NCBI RefSeq assembly: GCF_000719955.1
Contig: NZ_JOII01000006.1
Location: forward strand, 62,001-126,000
DNA length: 64,000 nt
Direction: 5' to 3'
From: Streptomyces albidoflavus
GTDB taxonomy: Bacteria; Actinomycetota; Actinomycetes; Streptomycetales; Streptomycetaceae
Position numbers and translations under genes: made by a program. Positions within the stretch are counted from its first letter, which is position 1; each line of letters opens with the position of its first letter. The notes under the pieces were generated by a model. That model was not told the origin of the DNA, did not search any database, and worked only from the letters and a program-made list of their open reading frames with translations. Shown here in pieces: positions 24,376-35,555 of this stretch.

Positions 24376-24406
24376 CCCGCCCGGTCTGCAGGACGGGTCA
24401 GCTGTC
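24367..24406 (+). terminator. Hairpin overlapping the stop of the hypothetical gene
   Basis: Two 13-nt arms (24367-24379 and 24394-24406) pair fully with one G-U wobble around a 14-nt loop. The left arm contains the TGA of the upstream gene, so it is likely to end that transcript. There is no T tract, as is common in Streptomyces. Confidence 0.6.
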
Positions 24407-25096
24407 GGCGCCCCTTGCTCCGCGCCTGCTTCGCTCGTTCTGCCGGGCGTGGGTGGGGATGGATGCCGATGTGGCTCGTAGTGGAGACGCCGCAGGCGGC
24501 ACCAGCCCGTCTCCGTCGCGACGAACGACGAGGCCACATCCCCCAAGCCGCAGCCTCGTCACTTGAGCACGGTTGCGGCACTTGGCCCCGCTCATCCGAG
24601 CACACCCCACCCCCGCCCCCGGATTGGCGCAAACCCGCGCCCCCGCGGGGCCATCCGTGCGGCACCCCGTGCCGAGAGTGCCGGTATGCGGTGTGAGCTG
24701 TTCGCCTGGCGTGCGGAAGTGGTCCACATGGTGGCCCGAACCCCTGGCGTAGGGCGTGATTCTCGCCACCCCTGATCGGGCCTCTGCTCAGATGAGCGCG
24801 AATTGGGGGTCTGCACTTGTCAAAGGGTGGCACTGGGTGCCAATGCTCGATCATTTTTGAGCCGAACATCAATGTTGCCGAGCGTCACCGAATCGGCCCC
24901 GGAGTCTCACGTTCCGCTTTTATCCGTTCGACTCTTGAACGCGGATTCTTGATCCGCGCTCCCTTGCGATCACTTTAGATCTGCTGGCAGACGGGTGGCG
25001 GCAGCCCCATGACGCGCAAGTGGACGTACCGAGGAGCCTTCGATCTGGGTATGTTCCTCGCCGTCAGGGCAGCCAGTCCGCGAGGAGTCGAATCCC
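24376..25096 (+). other. Gene-poor 720-bp region upstream of ppdK
   Basis: After the terminator I see no reading frame with codon bias or recognisable protein on either strand. The last 250 bp are the least G+C-rich stretch of the window and contain a perfect palindrome (24940-24958). They presumably carry the ppdK promoter, but I cannot place -35 and -10 boxes with confidence. Confidence 0.5.
24940..24958. promoter_or_regulatory. Palindrome upstream of ppdK
   Basis: CGCGGAT-TCTTG-ATCCGCG has perfect 7-bp arms with a 5-bp spacer, about 140 bp ahead of the ppdK start in an A+T-richer promoter region. It may be a regulator site or a leader hairpin. Confidence 0.4.
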
Positions 25097-27853
<2,757 letters not shown>

Positions 27854-27990
27854 CCCGCGACCTCCGGAGCCGCCCGCACGCCAGCCCCTGACCCTCACCG
27901 GCGTGCACCGCGTAAGGTTCCGGTTCCACCCTGGACCGGACCCGTCGCCACCCTTGTGCGGGGGAGCGCCGGGCCCGGTCCGGTGACAGA

Positions 27991-28029
27991 GCCCCTGGGT
28001 CCCGCTTCACGAGGGCGGGCCCCAGGGGC
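27991..28029 (+). terminator. Terminator after ppdK
   Basis: 15-nt arms 27991-28005 and 28015-28029 pair with one mismatch around a 9-nt loop, 137 bp beyond the ppdK stop. It is G+C-rich and lacks a T tract. Confidence 0.6.
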
Positions 28030-28122
28030 GCTGTGGTGTCCGGGGCCCGGGAGCGGGCGTGCGCCGTCTCGGCCCGTGGGCTCCCGAGGGGCTGGGCGCG
28101 CCTCCCCGATAGGGTCATGCCC

Positions 28123-28908
28123 ATGCCTGACATAGCCCTGACCAGCATCATCCTGCTCTGCGTGGCCGCGCTGGCCGCCGGCTGGATCGACGCCGTGGTC
28201 GGCGGCGGTGGGCTGCTCCTGCTGCCCGCGCTGCTCCTGGGGCTCCCCGCCAACACCCCCGCCGCCTTCGCCCTCGGCACCAACAAGGCCGTCGCCATCG
28301 TCGGCACCACCGGGGCCGCCGTCACCTACGCCCGCCGCGCCCCCGTCGACGTCCGCACCGCCGTCCGGATCGGCCTGGCCGCGCTGGCCGGCTCGACCGG
28401 CGGCGCCTTCTTCGCGGCGGGGATGAGCACCGAGGTGCTCAAGCCGGTGATCATGGTGGTGCTGCTCGCCGTCGCCGCCTTCGTCATCCTCAAGCCCGCC
28501 TTCGGCACCACCGCGCCCCCGCCGGGCCCGGTCTCGCGGCGCCGCACCCTCGCCGCGATCGGCCTGGCCGGCCTCGGCATCGGCTTCTACGACGGGCTGA
28601 TCGGCCCCGGCACCGGCACCTTCCTGGTGCTGGCGCTGACCGCCGTCCTCCACCTGAACCTGGTCACCGCCTCCGCCACCGCGAAGATCGTCAACTGCTG
28701 CACCAACGCCGGCGCGCTCGCCATGTTCGCCTGGCAGGGCACCGTCTTCTGGCAGCTCGCCGTGGTGATGGCCGTCTTCAACCTCGCCGGGGCCACCCTC
28801 GGCGCCCGCACCGCCCTCAAGCGGGGCAGCGGCTTCGTCCGGATCGTCCTGCTGGTCGTCGTCCTCGCCCTGGTCGCCAACATGGCGTACGAGCAGTGGA
28901 TCGCCTGA
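28123..28908 (+). CDS. TSUP/TauE-SafE family membrane permease
   Basis: The 261-residue protein has about eight hydrophobic spans arranged as two repeats. Each repeat begins with the family's Gly-rich signature: 'AGWIDAVVGGGGLLLLPALL' near residue 15 and 'IGFYDGLIGPGTGTFLVLAL' near residue 150. The family exports or imports sulfite, sulfoacetate and related organic anions; the substrate is open. ATG 28123 is chosen; another ATG lies 6 bp upstream. TAGGGT just before it could serve as a -10 box for a leaderless transcript. Confidence 0.85.
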   Translation: MPDIALTSIILLCVAALAAGWIDAVVGGGGLLLLPALLLGLPANTPAAFALGTNKAVAIVGTTGAAVTYARRAPVDVRTAVRIGLAALAGSTGGAFFAAGMSTEVLKPVIMVVLLAVAAFVILKPAFGTTAPPPGPVSRRRTLAAIGLAGLGIGFYDGLIGPGTGTFLVLALTAVLHLNLVTASATAKIVNCCTNAGALAMFAWQGTVFWQLAVVMAVFNLAGATLGARTALKRGSGFVRIVLLVVVLALVANMAYEQWIA

Positions 28909-28920
28909 CCGGACCGGCCC

Positions 28921-29064
28921 TCACCTGATCCCGCGCGCCAGCAGCCACAGCCCCAGGCAGAAGAAGAACCAGGTCCCGGCGCCGACGGCCAGCGTGACCG
29001 CCCTGCGCCGCGACAGCCCCGCCGCCCCGGCCGCGCGGACCGGACGCCGGGCGGGCCCGGTCAG
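28921..29064 (-). CDS. Possible 47-residue membrane peptide with CTG start
   Basis: Directly downstream of the secreted-protein gene, a frame of 47 codons encodes a basic N-terminus followed by a clear membrane span (VTLAVGAGTWFFFCLGLWLL) and an Arg tail. It has no ATG, GTG or TTG start; a CTG overlapping the upstream TGA (CTGA, 29061-29064) is the only sensible one, which would be translational coupling with a rare start. The hydrophobic run argues that it is real, but a sequence error or the decayed end of a longer protein is also possible. Confidence 0.35.
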   Translation of the reverse strand: MTGPARRPVRAAGAAGLSRRRAVTLAVGAGTWFFFCLGLWLLARGIR

Positions 29065-29696
29065 AGCCCGCCGCCACGCGTGTGGCGGTGCAGCAGCCAG
29101 GTGCCGCCGGCGGCGGCCAGCCCCAGCGCCGCCACCCCGGCCGTGACCTGCACCGGGTCGGTGCCCAGCGCCGAGTCGACGCCCGCCACGGAACCCTGGG
29201 TCACCTTCTCCCCGGCGGCGTCCGCCGGTTCGCCCCCGGGCCCCGAACGCCCCTCGGGCCGCTCGCCCGGCAGCAACTCCTCCCGCTCCCGGGAGTCGTC
29301 CTCGCCCAGCGAGGTGAGCCTCACCACCAGATCCGCGGCCACCACCTCTCCCTGCGGGCAGCGCGCCACGATCTCGTACGTCCCCGGGACCGCCGAGCGC
29401 GGCACCCGGAAGGTGCCCCGCGCCTCCTCGCCCTCCGCGTCCGGCGCCAGGCTGAACCGCCCCGCGCCGACCGCGCCCGCGTCGCCCGTGACGGTCCCGC
29501 CGCCCCGGCCCTCCTCGGCGCAGGCGCCGGTCAGCAGGGTGACCGCGGCGCCGGGCGCCACCTGCCGGGGCTCGACGGCCGCCCGCCCGCCGCCCCCCGC
29601 GTCGGCGTACGCGGCCGGGGCGGCGGACAGGGCGAGACCGGCACCGAGGGCGGCGGCCGCTCGGACCGTACCGGTCAGCAGACGGGCAGTACGCAT
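29061..29696 (-). CDS. Secreted or membrane-anchored protein
   Basis: The 211-residue product has a typical Sec signal peptide (Arg residues, hydrophobic core, cleavage near 'APAAYA'), an immunoglobulin-like middle with two cysteines ('LLTGACAEEG', 'EIVARCPQGE'), a Glu/Arg/Gly/Pro-rich spacer, and a C-terminal hydrophobic segment followed by a short basic tail. It would face the outside and be anchored by its C-terminus. AAGGAG precedes ATG 29696; an upstream in-frame ATG lacks a ribosome site. Function unknown. Confidence 0.7.
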   Translation of the reverse strand: MRTARLLTGTVRAAAALGAGLALSAAPAAYADAGGGGRAAVEPRQVAPGAAVTLLTGACAEEGRGGGTVTGDAGAVGAGRFSLAPDAEGEEARGTFRVPRSAVPGTYEIVARCPQGEVVAADLVVRLTSLGEDDSREREELLPGERPEGRSGPGGEPADAAGEKVTQGSVAGVDSALGTDPVQVTAGVAALGLAAAGGTWLLHRHTRGGGL

Positions 29697-30024
29697 GGTG
29701 CTCCTTAGCCACAGACGACAGCGGCACACGGGTGCCGCCGGGGCGCGTCCCCGCTACCGAGGTAAAGCCGCCCCGCCGCGCACCGCCTGTCGGACACCTC
29801 GTCACAGCCCCGCGCCCGCCCAGTCGGCTGACGCCTCGTCGGCCTCGTCGGCGCAGGTCACAGCAGGTGTACCCGCGAGCGGCCGCCCCTTCCCCCGCCC
29901 CGCCGGTGAACGGGTGACCCGCACCCCCGACCGGCCCAACCCCCTCGCCCGCCCGCCGTCCGACGTACCGTGAGCGCGACACTCAGCCCGAGGAACCCGA
30001 GTAACCCCAGGAGAGGGAACCGAG
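29697..30024 (+). other. Divergent promoter region, secreted protein / cutA
   Basis: The 328-bp gap separates two divergently transcribed genes and should hold both promoters. I see no clear boxes, palindrome or small gene in it. Confidence 0.5.
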
Positions 30025-30375
30025 ATGACCGCCCCGCAGGAGTCCACGCCCCCGCCCGCGCTCGTCGTCGTCACGACCGTCGACACCCCCGACCGGGCCG
30101 AGACGCTGGCCGCCGGAGCCGTCGAGGCCCGTCTCGCCGCCTGCGTACAGATCGTCGGCCCCGTGACCTCGGTCTACCGCTGGCAGGGCGCGGTCGAGAA
30201 CGCCCGCGAATGGCAGCTCCACCTCAAGACCGCCGAGTGGCGCTACCCGGCCCTGGAGGAGTGGCTGCTGAGCCACCACGACTACGACACCCCGGAGATC
30301 CTCGCCGCCCCCGTCACCGGCAGCCCCGCCTACCTCCGCTGGATCGCCGAGGAGACGGCCCCTGACGCCGGGTGA
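30025..30375 (+). CDS. cutA: Divalent-cation tolerance protein CutA
   Basis: The 116-residue product fits the trimeric CutA1 family: 'VVVTTVDTPDRAETLAAGAVE', 'RLAACVQIVGPVTSVYRWQG', 'EWQLHLKTAEWRYPALEEWL' and 'YDTPEILAAPV' occur in the family order. CutA affects copper tolerance and may have a signalling role through its PII-like fold. ATG 30025 follows GAGAGGGA. A 43-bp gap leads to the broken ridA gene on the same strand. Confidence 0.92.
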   Translation: MTAPQESTPPPALVVVTTVDTPDRAETLAAGAVEARLAACVQIVGPVTSVYRWQGAVENAREWQLHLKTAEWRYPALEEWLLSHHDYDTPEILAAPVTGSPAYLRWIAEETAPDAG

Positions 30376-30418
30376 AATCCCCGTGCGGGCCACCCCGCCC
30401 GCGCGCCGGACTCCCCGC

Positions 30419-30836
30419 ATGACGCCACGCCTGACCCGCCTCGACCCCGACGCCCTGCACGCCACCCCCGGCTACCACCACGTCACCGTGGTCGAGGCGG
30501 GCCGCACCGCCCACCTGGCCGGACAGTGCCCCCTCGACCCCCAGGGCGACCTCGTCGGCCCCGGCTCCCTCGACGCCCAGACCGACCAGGTCGTCGCCAA
30601 CGCCCTCACCGCCCTGGCCGCCGTCGGCGCCGGTCCCGACGATGTCGTCCGCGCGGTGATCTACGTACGCAGCGACGAGCGGGGCCGACCTCTCGGCCAC
30701 CTGGGCGCGGCTCATGGACTCCGCCCTGGCCCCCGCCTTCACCGGCGCCGCGACCCTGCTGGGCGTCGCTCAACTGGGCTTCGCGGGGCAGCTCGTGGAG
30801 ATCGACCTGACGGCGGCGCTTCCGGACGGGGGCTGA
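30419..30836 (+). pseudogene. RidA (YjgF) family gene with a +1 frameshift
   Basis: Codons from ATG 30419 give the RidA N-terminal half ('VVEAGRTAHLAGQCPLDPQG', 'QVVANALTALAAVGAGPDDV', 'VIYVRSDER'). At the G run 30681-30684 the frame is lost; removing one G restores 'ADLSATWARLMDSALAP', '[14 protein letters not shown]' and the family end '[10 protein letters not shown]', stopping at 30836. The corrected protein would be about 138 residues, the normal size. Either one base has been gained in a homopolymer (real mutation) or it is a sequencing error. RidA removes reactive enamine/imine intermediates from PLP enzymes. The 3' end overlaps the convergent ureD by 67 bp. Confidence 0.75.
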
Positions 30837-31588
30837 GGGCGGCACTCCGTCGCTGTCCAGCTCTCCCAGACGGCCGCCAGCCCCGCCTCGACCGGCGGAG
30901 TCACCCGGTCGAGCAGTCTGACCTGCGCCCCTGGCCCCGCCAGCTCCATCCGGGAGGGATGGCCGGCTCCGGGCGGCCGGACGCCCAGCGAGGTGACCGA
31001 GCCGATCACCCGGTGGGGGCCGAGCACGCCGGGCAGTTCGCGCTGCTCAGGGTCGAGCAGGTCGAGGTCCTCCATGAGGAGTTCGGTGCCCTCGTGCCGG
31101 GCCCGGGTCAGCGCCCGGACCGCCCCGCCGCGCTCTCCGGAACGGCCCAGGACCAGCAGGTCCCGCCAGAGCATCCGGCCGCCCGCGGCCACCTCCACCT
31201 CCGTCAGCCGCTCCACCCTGGCCCCCGAGGCGATCACGAACGGGGCTCCTGACCAGAGGAGTTCACCGCCCTCGGCGATCTCCACCCGGGCCCGCCACCG
31301 GGAGGCCCCGCCCCGGTGGTCGTAGGCGACCAGGCCGGAGGGTTCCACCAGTTCCAGCCGCGCGCCCGCCCCGACCGTGATCCGCAGGTCGAGGGTGTCC
31401 CCGGCCAGCAGCCCCGCCCGGGTCGAGACCAGGGCGACACGGACCCGGTCGGGCGGGGAGAACAGCGGCCGGGGCGCCAGGAACGCGCCCGGGCTCAGCT
31501 CGGCGGCCACCTGCCGCCCGGCCCCGTCGCGCACCGCTTCGACCAGGGTGGGGCGGGTCTCCTCGCCGGTCGGGTCGGTCCCCGTCAC
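30770..31588 (-). CDS. ureD: Urease accessory protein UreD
   Basis: The 272-residue protein has family segments '[21 protein letters not shown]' (in part), '[17 protein letters not shown]' and '[22 protein letters not shown]'. UreD binds apo-urease and, with UreF and UreG, forms the complex that inserts nickel. It is the last gene of the operon; its GTG start overlaps ureG by 4 bp. Its C-terminal end runs antisense over the 3' end of the ridA gene, and the last 25 or so residues look unlike the family. Confidence 0.85.
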   Translation of the reverse strand: MTGTDPTGEETRPTLVEAVRDGAGRQVAAELSPGAFLAPRPLFSPPDRVRVALVSTRAGLLAGDTLDLRITVGAGARLELVEPSGLVAYDHRGGASRWRARVEIAEGGELLWSGAPFVIASGARVERLTEVEVAAGGRMLWRDLLVLGRSGERGGAVRALTRARHEGTELLMEDLDLLDPEQRELPGVLGPHRVIGSVTSLGVRPPGAGHPSRMELAGPGAQVRLLDRVTPPVEAGLAAVWESWTATECRPQPPSGSAAVRSISTSCPAKPS

Positions 31589-32289
31589 GCGTGCCGGTGC
31601 GGGGCCATGGGGCCCGGGTCGGTGGGCACATGGACGCCCGCGCGGTGGCGTACCAGCAGCGCCCGTACCCAGTCGGCGAGTTCGGCGACCGAGGCCGGGT
31701 CCTTGCGGGAGAGGGCCAGGACCGGGAGCCCGTCGCGGGCCGCCTCGGCGTCGGCGACCATGGCGGCCACGTCGACCTCGACGTGCGGGGCCAGATCCGT
31801 CTTGTTGACGATCAGCAGGTCGGCGCCGGTGATGCCGGGGCCGCCCTTGCGGGCCACGTCCCCGCCTCCCGCGACGTCGATGCAGAAGAGCTGGGCGTCG
31901 GCGAGGGCCGGGCTGAAGGTCGCGGTGAGGTTGTCGCCGCCGCTCTCCACCAGGACGAGGTCGAGCGGTCCGTACGCCTCCTCCAGATCCTCGACCGCGT
32001 CGAGGTTGGCGGTGACGTCGTCGCGGATCGCGGTGTGCGGGCAGGCGCCCGTCTCCACGGCGCGGATGCGCTCGGTCGGCAGGACCCCGGCGGAGCGCAG
32101 GAAGCGGGCGTCCTCGTCGGTGTAGATGTCGTTGGTGACGACGGCCATCGACAGCTCGGGGGCGAGCGCCCGGCAGAGCGCCGCCAGGATGGAGCTCTTC
32201 CCGGTGCCGACGGGGCCGGCGACCCCCAGCCGCAGTGCGCGCGGCCGGCCGGCGTGGTGGGTGTGCGGACGGTTCTCGTGGTCAGGCAA
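31585..32289 (-). CDS. ureG: Urease accessory GTPase UreG
   Basis: The 234-residue SIMIBI GTPase supplies energy for nickel delivery to urease. P-loop 'GPVGTGKSS' occupies residues 25-33, the metal-binding Cys-Pro-His occurs in '[12 protein letters not shown]', 'ESGGDNLTA' is the switch region and 'NKTDLAPHV' the guanine motif. The His-rich N-terminus (HENRPHTHH) may help nickel storage in the absence of ureE, which is not in this operon. It overlaps ureF by 8 bp. Confidence 0.95.
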   Translation of the reverse strand: MPDHENRPHTHHAGRPRALRLGVAGPVGTGKSSILAALCRALAPELSMAVVTNDIYTDEDARFLRSAGVLPTERIRAVETGACPHTAIRDDVTANLDAVEDLEEAYGPLDLVLVESGGDNLTATFSPALADAQLFCIDVAGGGDVARKGGPGITGADLLIVNKTDLAPHVEVDVAAMVADAEAARDGLPVLALSRKDPASVAELADWVRALLVRHRAGVHVPTDPGPMAPHRHA

Positions 32290-32956
32290 GGAAGAGTCTC
32301 CGTTCTCGTCGTGCGTGGTCCAGCGCCCACTGTTCGGTGAGCGGGGCCGCGCGGGCGGGCAGGCCGTCCGGGGTCCGGACGGCGAGGGCCAGTTCCACCG
32401 CCGACTCGGCGTCGGGCCGGGCGGCGAGGAGCCAGGCGACCGAGTCGAGCGGGTCGCCGGGCAGCAGTTTGAGTGCGGCGGCCGCGACGGTCTGCAGCTC
32501 GTCGTGGACCACCGCGTGGGCCAGTTCGGCCGCCGTCACCCCCATCACGGCGCCGAGCGCGCCGAGCGCGCCGAACGCCACCGGGCGCAGCGGGCGGGAG
32601 CCCAGCCCCGCCAGGGCGGTGACCGCCGGATGGTCCGGGGCCAGCCGCCGCGCCAGCCGGTGGACACCCCGGCCCAGGGTGGCCGAGACCTCGCGCTGCG
32701 GCGCCGCCGGCATCCGCGCGGCCAGCGCCCGCTGGACGGGCTCGTACGCCACCGGCGTCCGGTGTGCCGCCCGCAGCGCGAGGACGGCGCCGGCCGCCTC
32801 GGTGACCGCCGTGGTGCGCAGCCGGGCCCGCAGCAGCGCCGGGACGCGGTCGCGGGTCAGCCCGGCGGCGACGGCGGGTTCGAGCCCGGCGCTGTAGGTG
32901 TGGCCACCGACCGGCAGGCGCCCGTCACCCAGCAGCAGGGCGGCGAGGGCACCCAT
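32282..32956 (-). CDS. ureF: Urease accessory protein UreF
   Basis: The 224-residue all-helical protein has the UreF start '[20 protein letters not shown]' and the late '[22 protein letters not shown]' type helix (given here in part). UreF bridges UreD and UreG. The ATG overlaps the ureC stop (ATGA). Similarity is less strict than for UreG, as is usual for this fast-evolving family. Confidence 0.88.
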   Translation of the reverse strand: MGALAALLLGDGRLPVGGHTYSAGLEPAVAAGLTRDRVPALLRARLRTTAVTEAAGAVLALRAAHRTPVAYEPVQRALAARMPAAPQREVSATLGRGVHRLARRLAPDHPAVTALAGLGSRPLRPVAFGALGALGAVMGVTAAELAHAVVHDELQTVAAAALKLLPGDPLDSVAWLLAARPDAESAVELALAVRTPDGLPARAAPLTEQWALDHARRERRLFLA

Positions 32957-34659
32957 CAGAAGAGGCTGTACCGCTGGGCCAGCGGAAGGGTGGTGGCGGG
33001 TGCCGGCACGACGGGCTCCCCGTCGACGCTGATGGCGAAGGTCTCCGGGTCGACGTCGATCGCCGGGAGTGCGGTGTTGTTCGGCAGGTCCGCCTTGGTG
33101 AGGTGCCGGGTCGGCCGGACCGGCAGCAACTCCCGTGCGAGGCCGAGGCGTCCGGCGAGCCCGTCGTCCAGGGCGGCGGGGGCGACGAAGCTCACCGAGA
33201 GGTGGGCCCCGGCTCCGGCGGCCGCGGTGGGGCGCAGCAGGACCGGCTGGGTGGTGGGGATGGCGGCGTTGGCGTCGCCGAGCGGCGCGTACACCACCAT
33301 GCCGCCCTTGAGGACCGCGGCGGGGCGGATGCCGAAGAAGGCCGGGTCCCACAGGACCAGGTCCGCGAGTTTGCCGGGCTCCACCGAGCCCACGACGTGG
33401 TCGATGCCGTGCGCGACGGCCGGGCAGATCGTGTACTTGGCGACGTAGCGGCGGGCGCGTTCGTTGTCGGCGGGCAGCGAGCCGCCGAGGCGGCCGAAGC
33501 GCTGCTTCATGGTGTGGGCGACCTGCCAGGTGCGGCAGACGACCTCGCCGATCCGGCCCATCGCCTGGGCGTCGGAGGAGGTGATGGAGAGGGCGCCGAG
33601 GTCGTGGAGGATGTCCTCGGCGGCGATGGTGGTGGCGCGGATGCGCGACTCGGCGAAGGCGAGGTCCTCGGGCACCCGAGGGTTGAGGTGGTGGCAGACC
33701 ATCAGCATGTCGAGGTGTTCGGCGACGGTGTTGACGGTGTGCGGCAGCGTCGGGTTGGTGGAGGCGGGCAGGATGTGCGCCTCGGCGGCGAGGGTGATGA
33801 TGTCGGGCGCGTGCCCGCCGCCCGCCCCCTCGGCGTGGAAGACGTGGATGCCCCGCCCGGCGATCGCGCCGAGGGTCCCTTCCACGTAGCCGGTCTCGTT
33901 GAGGCTGTCGGCGTGCAGCGCGACCTGGAGTCCGTACGTGTCGGCGGCGCGCAGGGCGGCGTCGACGGCGGCCGGGGTGGCGCCCCAGTCCTCGTGGACC
34001 TTGTAGCCGCCGGCGCCGCCGAGCGCGGCCTCGGCCAGCGCCTGTTCGCCGACGGTGGAGCCCTTGCCGAAGAGCATGACGTTGAGCGGCAGGGAGTCCA
34101 GCGAGCGGTGCATCATCGCCAGGTTCCACGGCCCCGGGGTCACGGTGGTCGCCTTGGACGCCTCGGTGGCGCCGGTGCCGCCGCCGATCACGGTGGTGGT
34201 GCCGGTGGCGAGCGCCTCGTGCAGGGTCTGCGGCATCAGGAAGTGGACGTGGGTGTCGACGGCCCCGGCCGTGAGGATGCGCCCCTCGCCGGAGACGACG
34301 TCGGTGCCGGGGCCGATCACCAGCTCCGGGTGGACCCCGTCGCTGATGTCCGGGTTGCCCGCGCGGCCCAGCGCGACGACCCGCCCGGCGCGGACGCCGA
34401 CGTCGGCCTTGACGACGCCCCAGTGGTCGAGGACGAGGGCGTTGGTGACGACCAGGTCGAGGGCGCCGCCGGCGCGCGAGGTGGTGGCCTGGGCCATCGA
34501 CTCGCGCACGGACTTGCCGCCACCGAAGACGGCCTCGTCGCCGCCGAAGCAGCGGTCCTCCTCGACCTCGATCCACAGGTCGGTGTCGGCGAGGCGGACG
34601 CGGTCCCCGGTGGTGGTACCGTAGAGCGCCGCGTAGGCGGCACGGGTCAGCCGGGCCAT
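32956..34659 (-). CDS. ureC: Urease alpha subunit UreC
   Basis: The 567-residue catalytic subunit hydrolyses urea to ammonia and carbamate. The nickel site is complete: His137 and His139 (DTHVHF), carbamylated Lys220 ([10 protein letters not shown]), His249 (ALHAD), His275 (FHAEG) and a later Asp in the [10 protein letters not shown] segment; the mobile flap has Cys322-His323 (MVCHHLNPR). Length is normal. It follows ureB with 1 bp between the genes and is coupled to ureF. Confidence 0.97.
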   Translation of the reverse strand: MARLTRAAYAALYGTTTGDRVRLADTDLWIEVEEDRCFGGDEAVFGGGKSVRESMAQATTSRAGGALDLVVTNALVLDHWGVVKADVGVRAGRVVALGRAGNPDISDGVHPELVIGPGTDVVSGEGRILTAGAVDTHVHFLMPQTLHEALATGTTTVIGGGTGATEASKATTVTPGPWNLAMMHRSLDSLPLNVMLFGKGSTVGEQALAEAALGGAGGYKVHEDWGATPAAVDAALRAADTYGLQVALHADSLNETGYVEGTLGAIAGRGIHVFHAEGAGGGHAPDIITLAAEAHILPASTNPTLPHTVNTVAEHLDMLMVCHHLNPRVPEDLAFAESRIRATTIAAEDILHDLGALSITSSDAQAMGRIGEVVCRTWQVAHTMKQRFGRLGGSLPADNERARRYVAKYTICPAVAHGIDHVVGSVEPGKLADLVLWDPAFFGIRPAAVLKGGMVVYAPLGDANAAIPTTQPVLLRPTAAAGAGAHLSVSFVAPAALDDGLAGRLGLARELLPVRPTRHLTKADLPNNTALPAIDVDPETFAISVDGEPVVPAPATTLPLAQRYSLF

Positions 34660-34660
34660 G

Positions 34661-35083
34661 TCAGGTTCCCTCCATCGGCAGGGGACGGGTGGACGGGGCC
34701 AGCACCGTCGGCGCCACGGCGGGTGCCCCGGGTGTCAGGAGGGCCGTGGGCCCGGCCGCGCCGGTGCCGGCGGCGGGAGGCTCCGGCCGCGCGGTGCGCA
34801 CGAGGATGCCGGGGACGTGCCGCCGGCCGCCGAGTGCCACCAGGGGGACATCGACCCCGACCCCCGGCTCGAAGCGCAGCGAGGTGCCGGAGGGAATGTC
34901 GAGGCGGAATCCCTCAGCCGCGGAACGGTCGAAGGAAAGCGCCGGATTCGCGTCGGGGAAATGCAGATGCGAGCCGACCTGAATAGGGCGGTCGCCGTCG
35001 TTCACCACGGAAATCAGTATCGTGGAAAGAGTTGAGTTCAGTATCAGTTCGCCGGGACCGGTCCGGGTCTCGCCGGGGATCAC
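34661..35083 (-). CDS. ureB: Urease beta subunit UreB
   Basis: The 140-residue protein starts '[16 protein letters not shown]' and carries '[18 protein letters not shown]' and '[17 protein letters not shown]', all family hallmarks. The usual aromatic in S-H-x-H-F-x-E-V-N is altered (HLHFPDAN) and a Pro/Ala-rich tail of about 35 residues extends the family core of about 102 residues. ATG overlaps the end of ureA by 4 bp. Confidence 0.92.
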   Translation of the reverse strand: MIPGETRTGPGELILNSTLSTILISVVNDGDRPIQVGSHLHFPDANPALSFDRSAAEGFRLDIPSGTSLRFEPGVGVDVPLVALGGRRHVPGILVRTARPEPPAAGTGAAGPTALLTPGAPAVAPTVLAPSTRPLPMEGT

Positions 35084-35382
35084 GGGATCGGCGAGGTGAT
35101 CGTGACGAGCTTGCGCCCGTCCGGGAAGGTCGCCTCGACCTGGACGTCGTGCACCATCTCCGGGACGCCTTCCAGCACGTCAGCACGGGTGAGGACGGAA
35201 CGGCCCGTCGTCATCAGCTCGCTGACCGAGGCGCCTTCCCTGGCCCGTTCCACGGCCCAGCAGGAGAGCAGTGCGACCGCCTCGGGGTAATTGAGGAGAA
35301 CGCCGCGTTCACGCCGGTCGCGCGCCACCATTCCGGCGACGCTCAACAGTAGTTTCTCCGTGTCGGACGGAGTGAGAAACAT
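35080..35382 (-). CDS. ureA: Urease gamma subunit UreA
   Basis: The 100-residue protein is full length: '[20 protein letters not shown]', '[17 protein letters not shown]', '[20 protein letters not shown]' and '[11 protein letters not shown]' occur in order. It is the first gene of ureABCFGD. GGAGG lies 7 bp before the ATG. The 170-bp region upstream includes A+T-rich sequence and a short palindrome. Confidence 0.95.
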   Translation of the reverse strand: MFLTPSDTEKLLLSVAGMVARDRRERGVLLNYPEAVALLSCWAVERAREGASVSELMTTGRSVLTRADVLEGVPEMVHDVQVEATFPDGRKLVTITSPIP

Positions 35383-35503
35383 GGGAAACCTCCGTGGCGG
35401 CGGCACTCCCCGGAATTCCCGGATTCGCCCCGGCCACGGTCCTCTTATAAGCCCCGGAAGAGCGTGCTGGCAACTTCCTCCGCACCGCAAAAAGTCCCTT
35501 TCT

Positions 35504-35518
35504 GGGGTTAGCTACCCC
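35504..35518. promoter_or_regulatory. Short palindrome in the ureA upstream region
   Basis: GGGGT-TAGCT-ACCCC has perfect 5-bp arms and lies about 120 bp before ureA, next to an A+T-rich stretch with TATATA that could be the promoter. It may be a regulator site, for example for nitrogen or nickel control; I cannot match it to a known box. Confidence 0.3.
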
Positions 35519-35555
35519 TATATACGGGCAAATCAGGCAAAATTTGGTGCCGGAG

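Noticed and set aside
24398..24769. 123-codon minus-strand frame in the gap before ppdK
   Set aside because: No ribosome site, no codon bias and no recognisable features.
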